From contig JAYGEX010000039.1 in assembly GCA_046582185.1 (NCBI GenBank), positions 124,001-188,000 on the forward strand: a stretch of 64,000 bases of DNA, given 5' to 3'. Positions 35,045-43,742 of the stretch are shown one piece after another. The position numbers were made by a program, and so were the translations under genes. Positions within the stretch are counted from its first letter, which is position 1, and each line of letters begins with the position of its first letter. The notes below the pieces were generated by a model. The model ran no database searches, was not told the DNA's origin, and saw only the letters and a list, made by a program, of their open reading frames with translations. Source of the stretch: GCA-002726655 sp046582185 (lineage in GTDB: Bacteria > Pseudomonadota > Gammaproteobacteria > Pseudomonadales > Azotimanducaceae).

Positions 35045-35878
35045 TCAGAATATTGGATCGATGAGTGTCCGATAGGTCTTTAAATGCTTCAAGGCCTCTG
35101 AATGCTGGCCCACGAGTTCATAGAGCCTGGAGAGATTGTAGTGAGCATCAGCAAAAGATGATGCTTTCTTGTAGGCAACGATTGCATCTTGAATGCGACC
35201 AATATCTTCGAGAAGTGTGCCCAGATTGAATGCAGCGAGCACGTTATCCGGCTCTGCATTCATGGCTTTGTGATAGTGATCTTCTGCACTCTGGTATTCA
35301 CCGGCTTCCTGCATCAGGCGGCCAATATTGACATGGGCATCCGAATGATAGGGGTCAAGTTCAAGTGCTCTCAAATAGGCTGCCGGTGCGTCTTCCGGGC
35401 TAACGGCTTCAAGATCAACGCCGAGGTCAAACCAGTCGTCGCTGGTTAATTGCTCGCTAACTTCTTCCGCGTTCTTGACGGCCTTGCGAGCAAGGGGGGC
35501 AACTGTGCCTGCCAGGTCTGCCACTGCAAAATCAAAGTGCATTTGACCGTTAACCGGGTTGTACATGTGATCATGCTCACGAATGACGACATCACCTGCA
35601 TCCCCCGTGATACGCAGGGAAGACAGGGTACGGGAGGAGGGCAGTCTGTTCTTTAGCTGGAAAAGGGTCCGATTGACCTGGCTTCTGGCAACACCTGAAC
35701 TAAAGAGCTCTTTCGCTGTTCGTAAAATGACAATATCCTGAAAGCTGAAGCGATATTGCTGGCCAGGCGTTCGCTCTGGGTCGAGCACACCGGCACGCGC
35801 GATTCCACGGATAGTCTCCTGGGGCAATTCCAGCAAATCTGCAATGTCTCGAGTTGAATACCCCTTCATTTCATTCAC
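35045..35878 (-). CDS. MerR-type HTH protein fused to TPR repeats
   Basis: A 277-residue protein with an N-terminal MerR-like helix-turn-helix (YSTRDIADLLELPQETIRGIARAGVLDP, then QQYRFSFQDIVILRTAKEL, residues 5-60) and a C-terminal row of TPR units from about residue 165 (AAYLRALELDPYHSDAHVNIGRLMQ, AEDHYHKAMNAEPDNVLAAFNLG). A linker of about 100 residues lies between. It lacks the C-terminal effector domain of classical MerR proteins. It probably binds DNA and a protein partner. It sits 100 bases downstream of the acyl-CoA dehydrogenase. Confidence 0.78.
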   Translation of the reverse strand: MNEMKGYSTRDIADLLELPQETIRGIARAGVLDPERTPGQQYRFSFQDIVILRTAKELFSSGVARSQVNRTLFQLKNRLPSSRTLSSLRITGDAGDVVIREHDHMYNPVNGQMHFDFAVADLAGTVAPLARKAVKNAEEVSEQLTSDDWFDLGVDLEAVSPEDAPAAYLRALELDPYHSDAHVNIGRLMQEAGEYQSAEDHYHKAMNAEPDNVLAAFNLGTLLEDIGRIQDAIVAYKKASSFADAHYNLSRLYELVGQHSEALKHLKTYRTLIDPIF

Positions 35879-35980
35879 GGCCCAGCTACAATTTATGTGT
35901 AAGGCTAACTGTTATCGCAGGTCTTTTACCAGTAGGTATTGGTCTTATTTTCAAACAGAAAATATATAATCGATAAAGCA

Positions 35981-37129
35981 TTATCCACGGCGCAACATAT
36001 CCTTGGCGATTACCGTTTGCTGTATTTGGGAAGTGCCTTCATAGATGCGAAACAGGCGAACATCGCGATAAAAACGTTCAATACCGTAGTCTTCGATATA
36101 GCCCGCGCCACCAAAAATTTGCACACTTCTATCGGCGACACGGCCAACCATTTCTGTGGCATACAATTTACAGCAGGCCGCGAGTGTTCCGACGTTTTCA
36201 CCAGCATCTCGCCGCTTGGCTGTATCTTCAACCATGCAGGATGCCGCGTACATTTCAGTCTGGCTATCGGCCAACATTGCCTGAATCAGCTGAAATTCAG
36301 CAATAGCCTGCCCAAATTGTTTTCGTTCAAGTGCGTAATTGACACACTCTTCAATCAGCCGTTCTGCGATGCCAATACTTAAGGCACTGATATGTAAGCG
36401 GCCCTTATCAAGCACTTTCATCGCAGTCTTAAAGCCGACATTTTCTTTCCCGCCAATCAATTTGTCTTCGGATATCTTCACATCTTCGAATATCACGTCG
36501 CAGACGCTCGCCCCTTGCTGGCCCATCTTACGATACGGTCGACCCAGAGAAATCCCCTTGCATGTTGCATCTACCAGGAATGCCGAAACGCCGCGAGATC
36601 CCTTCTCTGACATATCGGTTCTTGCAAAGACGGTAAATAAGTCCGCGCTTGGGGCATTGGTAATAAAGCGCTTGGTGCCATTCAATATATAGTTGCCATT
36701 GTCTTTCCTGGCTGTCATTTTCACAGACGCGGCATCAGAACCAGCATCCGGTTCAGTAAGGCAGAAGGAACCAATGACTTCGCCCGTTGCCATGCGAGGA
36801 AGATAGTGTTGTTTTTGTTCAGCTGTACCATCTATGACCAGCGACTGGGAACCGATGCCGACATTGGTGCCAAAGGCAGAACGAAAGGCTGGTGAAGTGT
36901 GGCCAAATACACGCGCAACCGCGACCTCTTCAGACATATTGAGCCCAATACCTCCATATTCTTCTGGAATGGTTAAGCCAAATAGTCCGAGAGCCTTCAT
37001 TTCCTCAATGACGGATTCCGGTATTTTGTCTTCCGTTCCAACCTGGGATTCCAGGGGGCGGAGCCTCTTATCTACAAATTTACTGAGGGTGTCCAAGAAT
37101 TGGCCCAAAGTCTCTTGATCGAGCGCCAT
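35981..37129 (-). CDS. Acyl-CoA dehydrogenase
   Basis: A 382-residue FAD-dependent acyl-CoA dehydrogenase introducing a 2,3 double bond. FAD and substrate loops are CLTEPDAGSDAASVKM and NGTKRFITNAPSADLFTVFART. The catalytic base is the glutamate (about Glu364) in RIYEGTSQIQ near the C-terminus, and RKQFGQAIAEFQLIQ is the helix motif. Chain-length specificity cannot be read. It is divergent from the glutaryl-CoA dehydrogenase gene across 141 bases, which likely carries both promoters. Confidence 0.93.
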   Translation of the reverse strand: MALDQETLGQFLDTLSKFVDKRLRPLESQVGTEDKIPESVIEEMKALGLFGLTIPEEYGGIGLNMSEEVAVARVFGHTSPAFRSAFGTNVGIGSQSLVIDGTAEQKQHYLPRMATGEVIGSFCLTEPDAGSDAASVKMTARKDNGNYILNGTKRFITNAPSADLFTVFARTDMSEKGSRGVSAFLVDATCKGISLGRPYRKMGQQGASVCDVIFEDVKISEDKLIGGKENVGFKTAMKVLDKGRLHISALSIGIAERLIEECVNYALERKQFGQAIAEFQLIQAMLADSQTEMYAASCMVEDTAKRRDAGENVGTLAACCKLYATEMVGRVADRSVQIFGGAGYIEDYGIERFYRDVRLFRIYEGTSQIQQTVIAKDMLRRG

Positions 37130-37270
37130 AAGTTTTGCCTTGTATCAATTAGGTGATTACACCACTTATAATAGCGCGCCTGTAAAAACCTTCACTATTA
37201 AACGCGCATCGGAAAGGTAGGATTATAGGCGGCTCACCGATGCTGCGCCAAGAACTGATCAGAGGACTAG

Positions 37271-38440
37271 ATGACAAATTTTAATTGGGAAGATCCATTT
37301 TTTCTGGATGAGCAACTCAATGAGGACGAGCGACTTATTCGAGATACGGCCCGCGATTATGCCCAGGAAAAATTAATGCCCCGTGTTCAGGGAGCATTTC
37401 GGGATGAATTTTTTCATCGTGAAATCATGACTGAAATGGGTGCGCTCGGTCTGCTCGGCTCTACATTACCAGAGAAGTATGGTTGTCCCGGTGTTAACTA
37501 TGTGTCGTATGGACTGGTTGCCCGGGAAGTCGAACGGGTTGATAGTGGCTATAGATCGGCCATGAGTGTTCAGTCTTCCCTTGTTATGCATCCTATTTAT
37601 GCCTACGGTTCTGAACAACAACGAGAGAAATATCTGCCCAAGCTTGCAACGGGTGAATGGGTAGGGTGTTTTGGACTCACAGAGCCAGATCATGGGTCTG
37701 ACCCAGGCAGTATGATTACGCGAGCGGAGAAAACGTCTGCTGGCTATTTATTGAATGGCGCCAAAATGTGGATCACCAATTCTCCTATCGCAGATATCGC
37801 CGTGGTCTGGGCAAAGCTGGACGGCGTAATTCGCGGCTTTATCGTTGAGCGTGGCATGAAGGGCTTTGAGACGCCAAAGATTGAAGGCAAATTCAGCTTA
37901 CGCGCCTCTGTCACTGGGGAGATCGTCTTAAGCGACGTTGAAGTGCCGGAAGAGAATCTTCTGCCAAATGTAAAAGGCCTTGGCGGACCATTTGGTTGCC
38001 TCAACAAGGCCCGATACGGTATTTCCTGGGGTACGATGGGTGCTGCGGAATACTGCTGGTTTGCGGCTAGAAACTATACTCTGGAGCGTAAGCAGTTTGG
38101 GCGGCCGCTGGCTGCTAATCAGCTCATTCAGAAAAAGCTTGCTGATATGCAGACTGAAATTACGCTTGGTCTTCAAGGCTGCCTGAGATTGGGGCGACTA
38201 ATGGATGATGACAACTGTGCCAATGAGAATATCTCATTAATGAAGCGAAATAATTGTGGTAAAGCACTTGATATCGCAAGAGTATCCAGGGACATGCATG
38301 GCGGTAATGGCATATCAGATGAGTATCACGTCATCAGGCATGTACTGAATTTGGAAACCGTTAATACCTACGAAGGGACACATGATGTTCATGCCTTGAT
38401 TCTTGGCCGGGCGCAAACGGGCATTCAGGCTTTTAATTGA
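37271..38440 (+). CDS. gcdH: Glutaryl-CoA dehydrogenase
   Basis: A 389-residue acyl-CoA dehydrogenase of the decarboxylating glutaryl-CoA type, converting glutaryl-CoA to crotonyl-CoA in lysine and tryptophan breakdown. The catalytic base is Glu368 in TYEGTHDVHALILGRAQTGIQAF, a tail diagnostic of this subfamily. FGLTEPDHGSDPGSM and NGAKMWITNSPIADIAVVWAK bind FAD and substrate. A CoA transferase of the family often paired with it lies 3 kb away, not adjacent. Confidence 0.93.
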   Translation: MTNFNWEDPFFLDEQLNEDERLIRDTARDYAQEKLMPRVQGAFRDEFFHREIMTEMGALGLLGSTLPEKYGCPGVNYVSYGLVAREVERVDSGYRSAMSVQSSLVMHPIYAYGSEQQREKYLPKLATGEWVGCFGLTEPDHGSDPGSMITRAEKTSAGYLLNGAKMWITNSPIADIAVVWAKLDGVIRGFIVERGMKGFETPKIEGKFSLRASVTGEIVLSDVEVPEENLLPNVKGLGGPFGCLNKARYGISWGTMGAAEYCWFAARNYTLERKQFGRPLAANQLIQKKLADMQTEITLGLQGCLRLGRLMDDDNCANENISLMKRNNCGKALDIARVSRDMHGGNGISDEYHVIRHVLNLETVNTYEGTHDVHALILGRAQTGIQAFN

Positions 38441-38910
38441 GAATAAGAGCATAGGGATTTGCTCGCAGAATATTTATTGTTGGTAAATATATAGCAATAC
38501 TGGACTAAGCCGTCTGGTGGAGTGATCTTGTGAGACATAACGACATCGTGGCAGGTTTTATCGCTGTCGCTTGAAACATTGATCTCACGGCATCCAGGTC
38601 TCTACTTCTTGATATTTACCAGCAAAAAACTTCTTTGCTGTTATCTAACTTAGAGGTAGAGACGACATCGGGGTGCGACATAACGACCTGATAGATACTT
38701 ACATTTCCCTCACACAATCAAGACTATTTCTGCTTTCGTTATCACCCTAAGGGGTCTAAGTTAGATATCAGCGTTAGGCATATAATATCGAGGCAAACAA
38801 GCAGTAGATTATTTAGTAGCTTAGGTGGTAGATAGTGGAGATAAAGAGGGTCTGAAAACCAGGATCCGAAAACTAGAGTATAGTGAGTTCACAAGAATAG
38901 GAGAAACGCC
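38441..38910. other. Long gap before gacA with repeats
   Basis: No gene is seen in these 470 bases. They hold an imperfect 18-base inverted repeat (38637-38654 and 38755-38772) and a direct repeat GACATAACGAC (38534-38544 and 38677-38687). A small RNA or a small repeat element is possible. A ribosome site AGGAGA at about 38899 belongs to the next gene. Confidence 0.5.
38637..38772. repeat. 136-base element bounded by an 18-base inverted repeat
   Basis: GCTGTTATCTAACTTAGA at 38637-38654 matches the complement of 38755-38772 at 17 of 18 positions, with a perfect 13-base core. About 100 bases lie between. No target-site duplication is clear. It could be a small non-autonomous element, a structured RNA, or two regulator sites. 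Confidence 0.5.
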
Positions 38911-39558
38911 GTGATTCGGGTTTTAGTTGTAGATGATCATCAGTTGGTAAGGGTAGGCACATCACGTTTATTGGCCGATATCAAAGGCCTTCAAATCGTT
39001 GGTCAGGCCGAAAGCGGTGAACAAGCTATCGATATGGTGAAAGACCTGAAGCCGGACGTCGTTCTTATGGACATACAAATGCCCGGCATTGGAGGACTGG
39101 AGGCAACAAGGCGATGCCTGCGAGTCGATCCTGATCTCAAGGTTGTGGCTGTCACAGTTTATGAGGACGAACCTTATCCTTCAAAACTTATGGGCGTTGG
39201 AGCTGTTGGTTACCTCTCCAAGAATGCAGATGTCGATGAGATGGTGACGGCAATTCGAAAAGTAATGGCGGGGCAAAGATACATCAGCACTGACGTTGCC
39301 CAACATCTTGCACTGCGTCCCTTTAACCACGAGGACGCTTCGCCATTTGAGGTGCTCACCAACAGGGAAATGCAGATCACGCTGATGGTTATTATGGGCC
39401 ACAATGCTCAGGAAATTTCCAAGAAGTTGTCCCTCAGCTCAAAGACGGTCAATAGTTACCGATATCGCATCTTTGACAAGATGGCCATTAAGAACGATGT
39501 AAGGCTAACGAAGCTTGCGATTCAGCACGGTCTCATTAATGCCGAAGCAGTTGCGTAA
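38911..39558 (+). CDS. gacA: GacA/UvrY-type response regulator
   Basis: A 215-residue NarL/FixJ-family regulator. The receiver domain has the acidic pair VVDDH, the phosphoacceptor Asp54 in VLMDIQMPG and Lys in GYLSKNAD. The C-terminal LuxR-type HTH is LTNREMQITLMVIMGHNAQEISKKLSLSSKTVNSYRYRIFDKM. Close match to GacA/UvrY, the BarA/GacS partner that drives Csr/Rsm small RNAs. The start is GTG, after AGGAGA. Location just before uvrC and pgsA is the conserved arrangement and supports the identity. Confidence 0.93.
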   Translation: MIRVLVVDDHQLVRVGTSRLLADIKGLQIVGQAESGEQAIDMVKDLKPDVVLMDIQMPGIGGLEATRRCLRVDPDLKVVAVTVYEDEPYPSKLMGVGAVGYLSKNADVDEMVTAIRKVMAGQRYISTDVAQHLALRPFNHEDASPFEVLTNREMQITLMVIMGHNAQEISKKLSLSSKTVNSYRYRIFDKMAIKNDVRLTKLAIQHGLINAEAVA

Positions 39559-39662
39559 ATTAAGGGCAGTTGCCTGGGTTCATTGAGACATATTGGCTCT
39601 AAGTGTGGCCTTAAGCGCCAAAGTTTTAAGACAACAGAGCCTTCCATAGTAGAATATGTTTT

Positions 39663-40265
39663 ATGGGCTCCCAATATTCCGAATCTTGTCATCGCTGTCC
39701 GCGTTTGAACCGGCAGTTTAAAAATCTGCGTAAGAGTCACCCGGCATACTGGAACAAACCTGTACCGGCGGCGGGCGATCAGGACTCTAAACTCCTTATT
39801 GTAGGCTTGGCGCCAGGCATGCATGGCGCCAATAAATCTGGTTTACCATTTATTGGCGATGCCTCTGGTGCATTGCTCTTTAAAACCATGGCTATCCTGA
39901 AGATAGAGGATAGGGTCAGAATCACGAATGTCGTAAAATGTCTGCCGGTGCAAAACAGCCCCAATAGTAGTGAACTAAAGAACTGCAGCTCTTATCTGTC
40001 CGCGGAAATCGCAGCTCATGCAGTAAAAGGTAACTATGTCATCTTCGCACTGGGAGGCGTCGCCCACCGAAGCGTATTGAAGGTGTTTGGATATCGTCAA
40101 GCCGATTTCCCTTTCCAGCATGGTGCTGTACATCAATTTGAAGATGGTGGAACTATGGTAGATTCTTATCATTGCAGTAGATACAACACACAGACAGGGA
40201 GGCTCACCGAGGCCATGTTTTTGTCTGCACTTTCAAGCGCCACTAAACTATCCGGTCTAGATTAG
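39663..40265 (+). CDS. Family 5 uracil-DNA glycosylase (UDGb)
   Basis: A 200-residue iron-sulfur uracil-DNA glycosylase. Cluster cysteines are Cys9, Cys12, Cys93 and Cys108. Motif A is LIVGLAPGMHGANKSGLPFIGDASG, the family 5 form with alanine-proline-glycine in place of a catalytic Asp or Asn. Motif B is SYHCSRYNTQTGRLTEAMF with His170. Family 5 enzymes remove uracil and hypoxanthine-like bases from DNA. It sits three bases before uvrC, so base excision and nucleotide excision genes are joined. No clear ribosome site precedes the ATG. Confidence 0.88.
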   Translation: MGSQYSESCHRCPRLNRQFKNLRKSHPAYWNKPVPAAGDQDSKLLIVGLAPGMHGANKSGLPFIGDASGALLFKTMAILKIEDRVRITNVVKCLPVQNSPNSSELKNCSSYLSAEIAAHAVKGNYVIFALGGVAHRSVLKVFGYRQADFPFQHGAVHQFEDGGTMVDSYHCSRYNTQTGRLTEAMFLSALSSATKLSGLD

Positions 40266-40268
40266 ACA

Positions 40269-42125
40269 GTGACGGAACTGGAATTAACACACGAGGCAGC
40301 AAAATTTGATGCCCAATCGTTCCTCAAGAACCTCACCTCTAGGCCCGGCGTATATCGAATGCTGGAAGAAAATGGTGATGTTCTCTATGTAGGGAAAGCG
40401 AAGAATTTAAAGAACAGGGTGTCGAACTATTTTCGTTCGACGGCACTGGACAGCAAAACCATCGCCCTGGTTGCACGAATAAATCGGGTCGAGGTGACTG
40501 TTACCAACAGCGAAACTGAGGCGCTGCTGCTGGAACAGAGCTTGATAAAGGAGCTGAAACCACCATACAATATTGTCTTTCGTGACGATAAGTCCTACCC
40601 ATTTATTTTTCTTTCCAGCGAAGATAAATATCCAAGGTTGGCTTTTCATCGGGGTGCAAAAAAAAAGAAGGGTAAATATTTCGGGCCGTTTCCCAGCGCC
40701 TACTCTGTACGGGATAGTCTGAATATCCTGCAGAAGGTCTTTCTGGTGAGGCAATGTGAAGATACCTTCTTTAAGAATCGATCCAGACCCTGCCTTCAAT
40801 ACCAGATCAAGCGATGCTCTGCTCCTTGCTGTGATCTTGTCAGCAAAGAAGAATATTCAGAGGACGTTGCTCACGCGGTGATGTTTCTGGAAGGAAAGAG
40901 TAGAGATGTGCTTGAAGACTACGCTAATAAAATGGAGCAGTGTGCGGAAGATTTACAGTTCGAAAAAGCCGCCAAGTACAGGGATCAGATATCACACTTA
41001 AGGAAAATCCAGGAACAGCAATACGTTGTTGGCAATCAGGGTGATATCGACATCATGGTAGCTGTTAAAAGTCCTGGGGGTGTCTGTGTACTGGTCATGT
41101 TTATACGAGGCGGGCGGATGCTTGGCAACAAGACATTCTTTCCTTCGACCAGGCTCAATGAAGATGAGGCCGCTGTTCTGGCCGCATTTTTACCACAATT
41201 TTATCTGGCGGAGAATTCAAGTCGAGAAATACCGAAGGACATCGTCGTCAATTCAAAACTCGAGGATAAGTCGCTTTTCACCGATGCGCTGTCTGACAGG
41301 GCAAATCGGAAGATATCGGTCGGTGACAATGTGCGCGGACATCGTCAAAGGTGGGTCAATATCGCAGTGACCAGCGCCGAGCAGGCTCTGGGCAGCCATC
41401 TGGCGAATCGAAACAATATCAATCAGCGGTTTATAGCCCTGCATGAAGGATTGCAGCTTGATTCAATGCCAGGACGACTGGAATGCTTTGATATCAGCCA
41501 CAGTTCCGGAGAAGCTACGGTGGCGTCCTGCGTGGTCTTTGACAAGAATGGACCACTGAAATCTGATTATCGCAGATTCAATATCGATGGTATTACCCCA
41601 GGCGATGATTACGCCGCGATGGCGCAGGCACTACGTCGACGTTATACCAGGATAAAAAAGGGCGAAGGGAAACTGCCGGATATTCTCTTTATCGATGGCG
41701 GTAAAGGCCAGCTTTCGGAGGCCGAGAAAATTTTCGAGGAGTTGCAAATTGTAGGCGTGATACTAATTGGCGTTGCCAAAGGGCCAACGCGAAAGGCGGG
41801 ACTGGAGAGGTTATTCATGTCTGGTATCGGAGAGGTCACACTTGCTGCGGATAATCCCGGATTACATCTCATACAGCACATCCGGGATGAAAGTCACCGA
41901 TTCGCCATCACCGCACATCGTAACCGACGAGGAAAAAAGAGAACGAAGTCCGTACTTGAAGGTATTGATGGCGTAGGACCGAAGCGGCGGAGGTCATTGC
42001 TTCGCCATTTTGGTGGAGCCAGCCAGGTACAAAGTGCCAGCACTGATGAGCTTACCAAAGTTGAAGGTATTAGCCGAAAGCTGGCAGATCATATCTATGC
42101 GACTTTGCATAACTCTCCTGCATAA
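40269..42125 (+). CDS. uvrC: UvrC, excinuclease ABC subunit C
   Basis: A 618-residue nuclease that makes both incisions in nucleotide excision repair. N-terminal GIY-YIG domain (GVYRMLEENGDVLYVGKAKNL), UVR motif binding UvrB (DLQFEKAAKYRDQI), RNase H-like domain (LECFDISHSSGEATVASCVVF, FIDGGKGQL) and two C-terminal helix-hairpin-helix motifs (IDGVGPKRRRSLLRHFGG, VEGISRKLADHI). The start is GTG. Preceded by the uracil glycosylase and gacA. Confidence 0.97.
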   Translation: MTELELTHEAAKFDAQSFLKNLTSRPGVYRMLEENGDVLYVGKAKNLKNRVSNYFRSTALDSKTIALVARINRVEVTVTNSETEALLLEQSLIKELKPPYNIVFRDDKSYPFIFLSSEDKYPRLAFHRGAKKKKGKYFGPFPSAYSVRDSLNILQKVFLVRQCEDTFFKNRSRPCLQYQIKRCSAPCCDLVSKEEYSEDVAHAVMFLEGKSRDVLEDYANKMEQCAEDLQFEKAAKYRDQISHLRKIQEQQYVVGNQGDIDIMVAVKSPGGVCVLVMFIRGGRMLGNKTFFPSTRLNEDEAAVLAAFLPQFYLAENSSREIPKDIVVNSKLEDKSLFTDALSDRANRKISVGDNVRGHRQRWVNIAVTSAEQALGSHLANRNNINQRFIALHEGLQLDSMPGRLECFDISHSSGEATVASCVVFDKNGPLKSDYRRFNIDGITPGDDYAAMAQALRRRYTRIKKGEGKLPDILFIDGGKGQLSEAEKIFEELQIVGVILIGVAKGPTRKAGLERLFMSGIGEVTLAADNPGLHLIQHIRDESHRFAITAHRNRRGKKRTKSVLEGIDGVGPKRRRSLLRHFGGASQVQSASTDELTKVEGISRKLADHIYATLHNSPA

Positions 42126-42129
42126 CTCT

Positions 42130-42164
42130 GCCTGATTATGGCTAATGCAGCCATAATCACAGGC
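42130..42164. terminator. Strong hairpin between uvrC and pgsA
   Basis: GATTATGGCT (42134-42143) pairs perfectly with AGCCATAATC (42149-42158) around a 5-base loop. GCCT/AGGC adds four pairs beyond a 2-base bulge. No U-tract follows, so it may be an RNA-processing or pausing site instead of a terminator. Confidence 0.4.
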
Positions 42165-42197
42165 AATAACCATATCTTTATGTTGTAATTCACTCCC

Positions 42198-42776
42198 ATG
42201 AAATTGCCCATTAGTATTCCCAACATTATTACCAGCCTGAGGATAATATTCATCCCGGTCCTGGTTGTGGTTTTCTACCTCTTTCCCCTTGAATGGCGAT
42301 ATCTGGCCTCTGCAATTGTATTTGCAGTTGCCAGCATTACCGATTGGCTGGATGGTTATCTTGCCCGGCGCCTTGGCCAGATGACGCCGTTCGGTGCCTT
42401 CCTGGATCCGGTGGCAGACAAGCTCCTGGTCGCAGTTGCTCTCGTCCTGCTGGTTGAAGTTCATGCCAGCGCGATTCTTGCGATCCCTGCCATGATCATT
42501 ATTGGCAGGGAGATTGTGGTTTCCGCCCTCAGAGAGTGGATGGCACAATACAGTACAAAGAGAAGCGTTGCTGTTTCCATGTTGGCCAAGATAAAGACGA
42601 CCTTTCAAATGATCGCCATCGTCGTTCTGCTGGCAGGTGGGCCAAATCTGGAGAACCCGGTAGTGATTTTAGGGTATGTGTTGCTCTATTTAGCCGCGGC
42701 ATTGACGCTGGTATCGATGGTTCAGTATCTGAAGATCGCCTGGCCGAATTTGGCATCCGGGATGAAGAATAATTAG
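42198..42776 (+). CDS. pgsA: PgsA, phosphatidylglycerophosphate synthase
   Basis: A 192-residue membrane enzyme of the CDP-alcohol phosphatidyltransferase family, making phosphatidylglycerophosphate from CDP-diacylglycerol and glycerol-3-phosphate. The signature D-x2-D-G-x2-A-R-x8-G-x3-D-x3-D is present in DWLDGYLARRLGQMTPFGAFLDPVADK. About five or six membrane segments. It follows uvrC by 72 bases, the conserved order. Confidence 0.96.
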   Translation: MKLPISIPNIITSLRIIFIPVLVVVFYLFPLEWRYLASAIVFAVASITDWLDGYLARRLGQMTPFGAFLDPVADKLLVAVALVLLVEVHASAILAIPAMIIIGREIVVSALREWMAQYSTKRSVAVSMLAKIKTTFQMIAIVVLLAGGPNLENPVVILGYVLLYLAAALTLVSMVQYLKIAWPNLASGMKNN

Positions 42777-42839
42777 GCTTTAGTTTTACTCAGTGGCAGA
42801 AAGCTAAGATGTGTTTTCGCTGCGCGAAAGCCATAAAAC

Positions 42840-42913
42840 TGGAGGCTGGGGTCGGAATCGAACCGGCGTAAACGGTTTTGCAAACCGTGGCATGACCACT
42901 CTGCCACCCAGCC
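42840..42913 (-). tRNA. tRNA-Cys (GCA anticodon)
   Basis: A 74-base tRNA with encoded CCA on the minus strand. Acceptor stem GGCTGGG pairs with CCCAGCC. Anticodon loop TTTGCAAAA holds GCA, and CGGTTCGAATCCG is the T arm. In many gammaproteobacteria a tRNA-Gly/Cys/Leu group follows pgsA in the same direction; here tRNA-Cys is reversed. Confidence 0.97.
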
Positions 42914-42994
42914 CTCGCGAGAACCGGCGCAAGTCTATAGTAATTCCTCACAACTTTCACGAATTGAAAGTGGAAAATTCGAAAATGGGATTCT

Positions 42995-43615
42995 CTAGTT
43001 TTTATTGGTCGTTCCAGTCGCCAGTTCGGGCAGCAGCCTGGTTAATATTCGGTTGACCACATCGCCACCTTCTTCCGCGGATAAATTCTGGTCACTTCGC
43101 AATTGATTCCACATATCAAAGCTGAGCACCGCTTCCAACGCCTCCAACATAATCAGATCCTTGGTCAGTGACTTTGGCAGAACAGATTTCAGTTTCACCC
43201 GTTCGGCGCGAACAATATCCAGATGATGTTTCTGAAGTATGTTGGACTGAAATTTAAGCACTTCCTCTGCCACTCGATAGGGCCTGATGATCTCGTACAC
43301 TTTCAGCCTGCGTTGTACCAGCTGAATAAAATTCTGCGGCCAGTTATTGTCGCCCAATGCTACATCGATGATCGGTGCAAGCTGGTCGCTAATGGCAACA
43401 GCCATTTCCGCGTACAGGCTTTCCATGTCTTTAAAGCGCCGGAATACTGTGCGCAGGCCAACATTCGCCCGCTGCGCAACTTCTTCCGCCGTAGGCGCGA
43501 TTCGACCCTCACGAACCAATTCCAGCATAGCAGCGACAATCTTCAGCTTGCTGTCGCGGCTTCGTAGTCGGCGACCATCAGTTGTATCAAAGATTGCTTT
43601 GGATTTGGACATCAT
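42995..43615 (-). CDS. TetR-family transcriptional regulator
   Basis: A 206-residue regulator with an N-terminal TetR HTH: LKIVAAMLELVREGRIAPTAEEVAQRANVGLRTVFRRFKDMESLY (about residues 23-68). The C-terminal ligand domain is helical and not assignable. It is divergent from an SDR-thioesterase pair, and a perfect 8-base inverted repeat lies in the 127-base gap, so it probably represses those genes and itself. Confidence 0.85.
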   Translation of the reverse strand: MMSKSKAIFDTTDGRRLRSRDSKLKIVAAMLELVREGRIAPTAEEVAQRANVGLRTVFRRFKDMESLYAEMAVAISDQLAPIIDVALGDNNWPQNFIQLVQRRLKVYEIIRPYRVAEEVLKFQSNILQKHHLDIVRAERVKLKSVLPKSLTKDLIMLEALEAVLSFDMWNQLRSDQNLSAEEGGDVVNRILTRLLPELATGTTNKN

Positions 43616-43692
43616 TTACGGGAATGAACCAGGAAGTTATTTTTGTGACACACAAACTGTCAATAGATATTATTACGCCGAACGCGGCCGAT

Positions 43693-43718
43693 GTCTATTG
43701 AAGCTGAGTACAATAGAC
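43693..43718. promoter_or_regulatory. Palindromic operator candidate between tetR-type and SDR genes
   Basis: GTCTATTG (43693-43700), 10 bases, then CAATAGAC (43711-43718): a perfect 8-base inverted repeat with dyad spacing usual for TetR dimers. It lies 25 bases before the SDR start and about 75 bases before the regulator start. Confidence 0.5.
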
Positions 43719-43742
43719 GCCTCTTATGGAAAGGAAATAAAC

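Noticed and set aside
43347..43742. Extended N-terminus of the SDR frame
   Set aside because: It runs antisense through the TetR-type gene; the SDR family start and ribosome site are at 43743.
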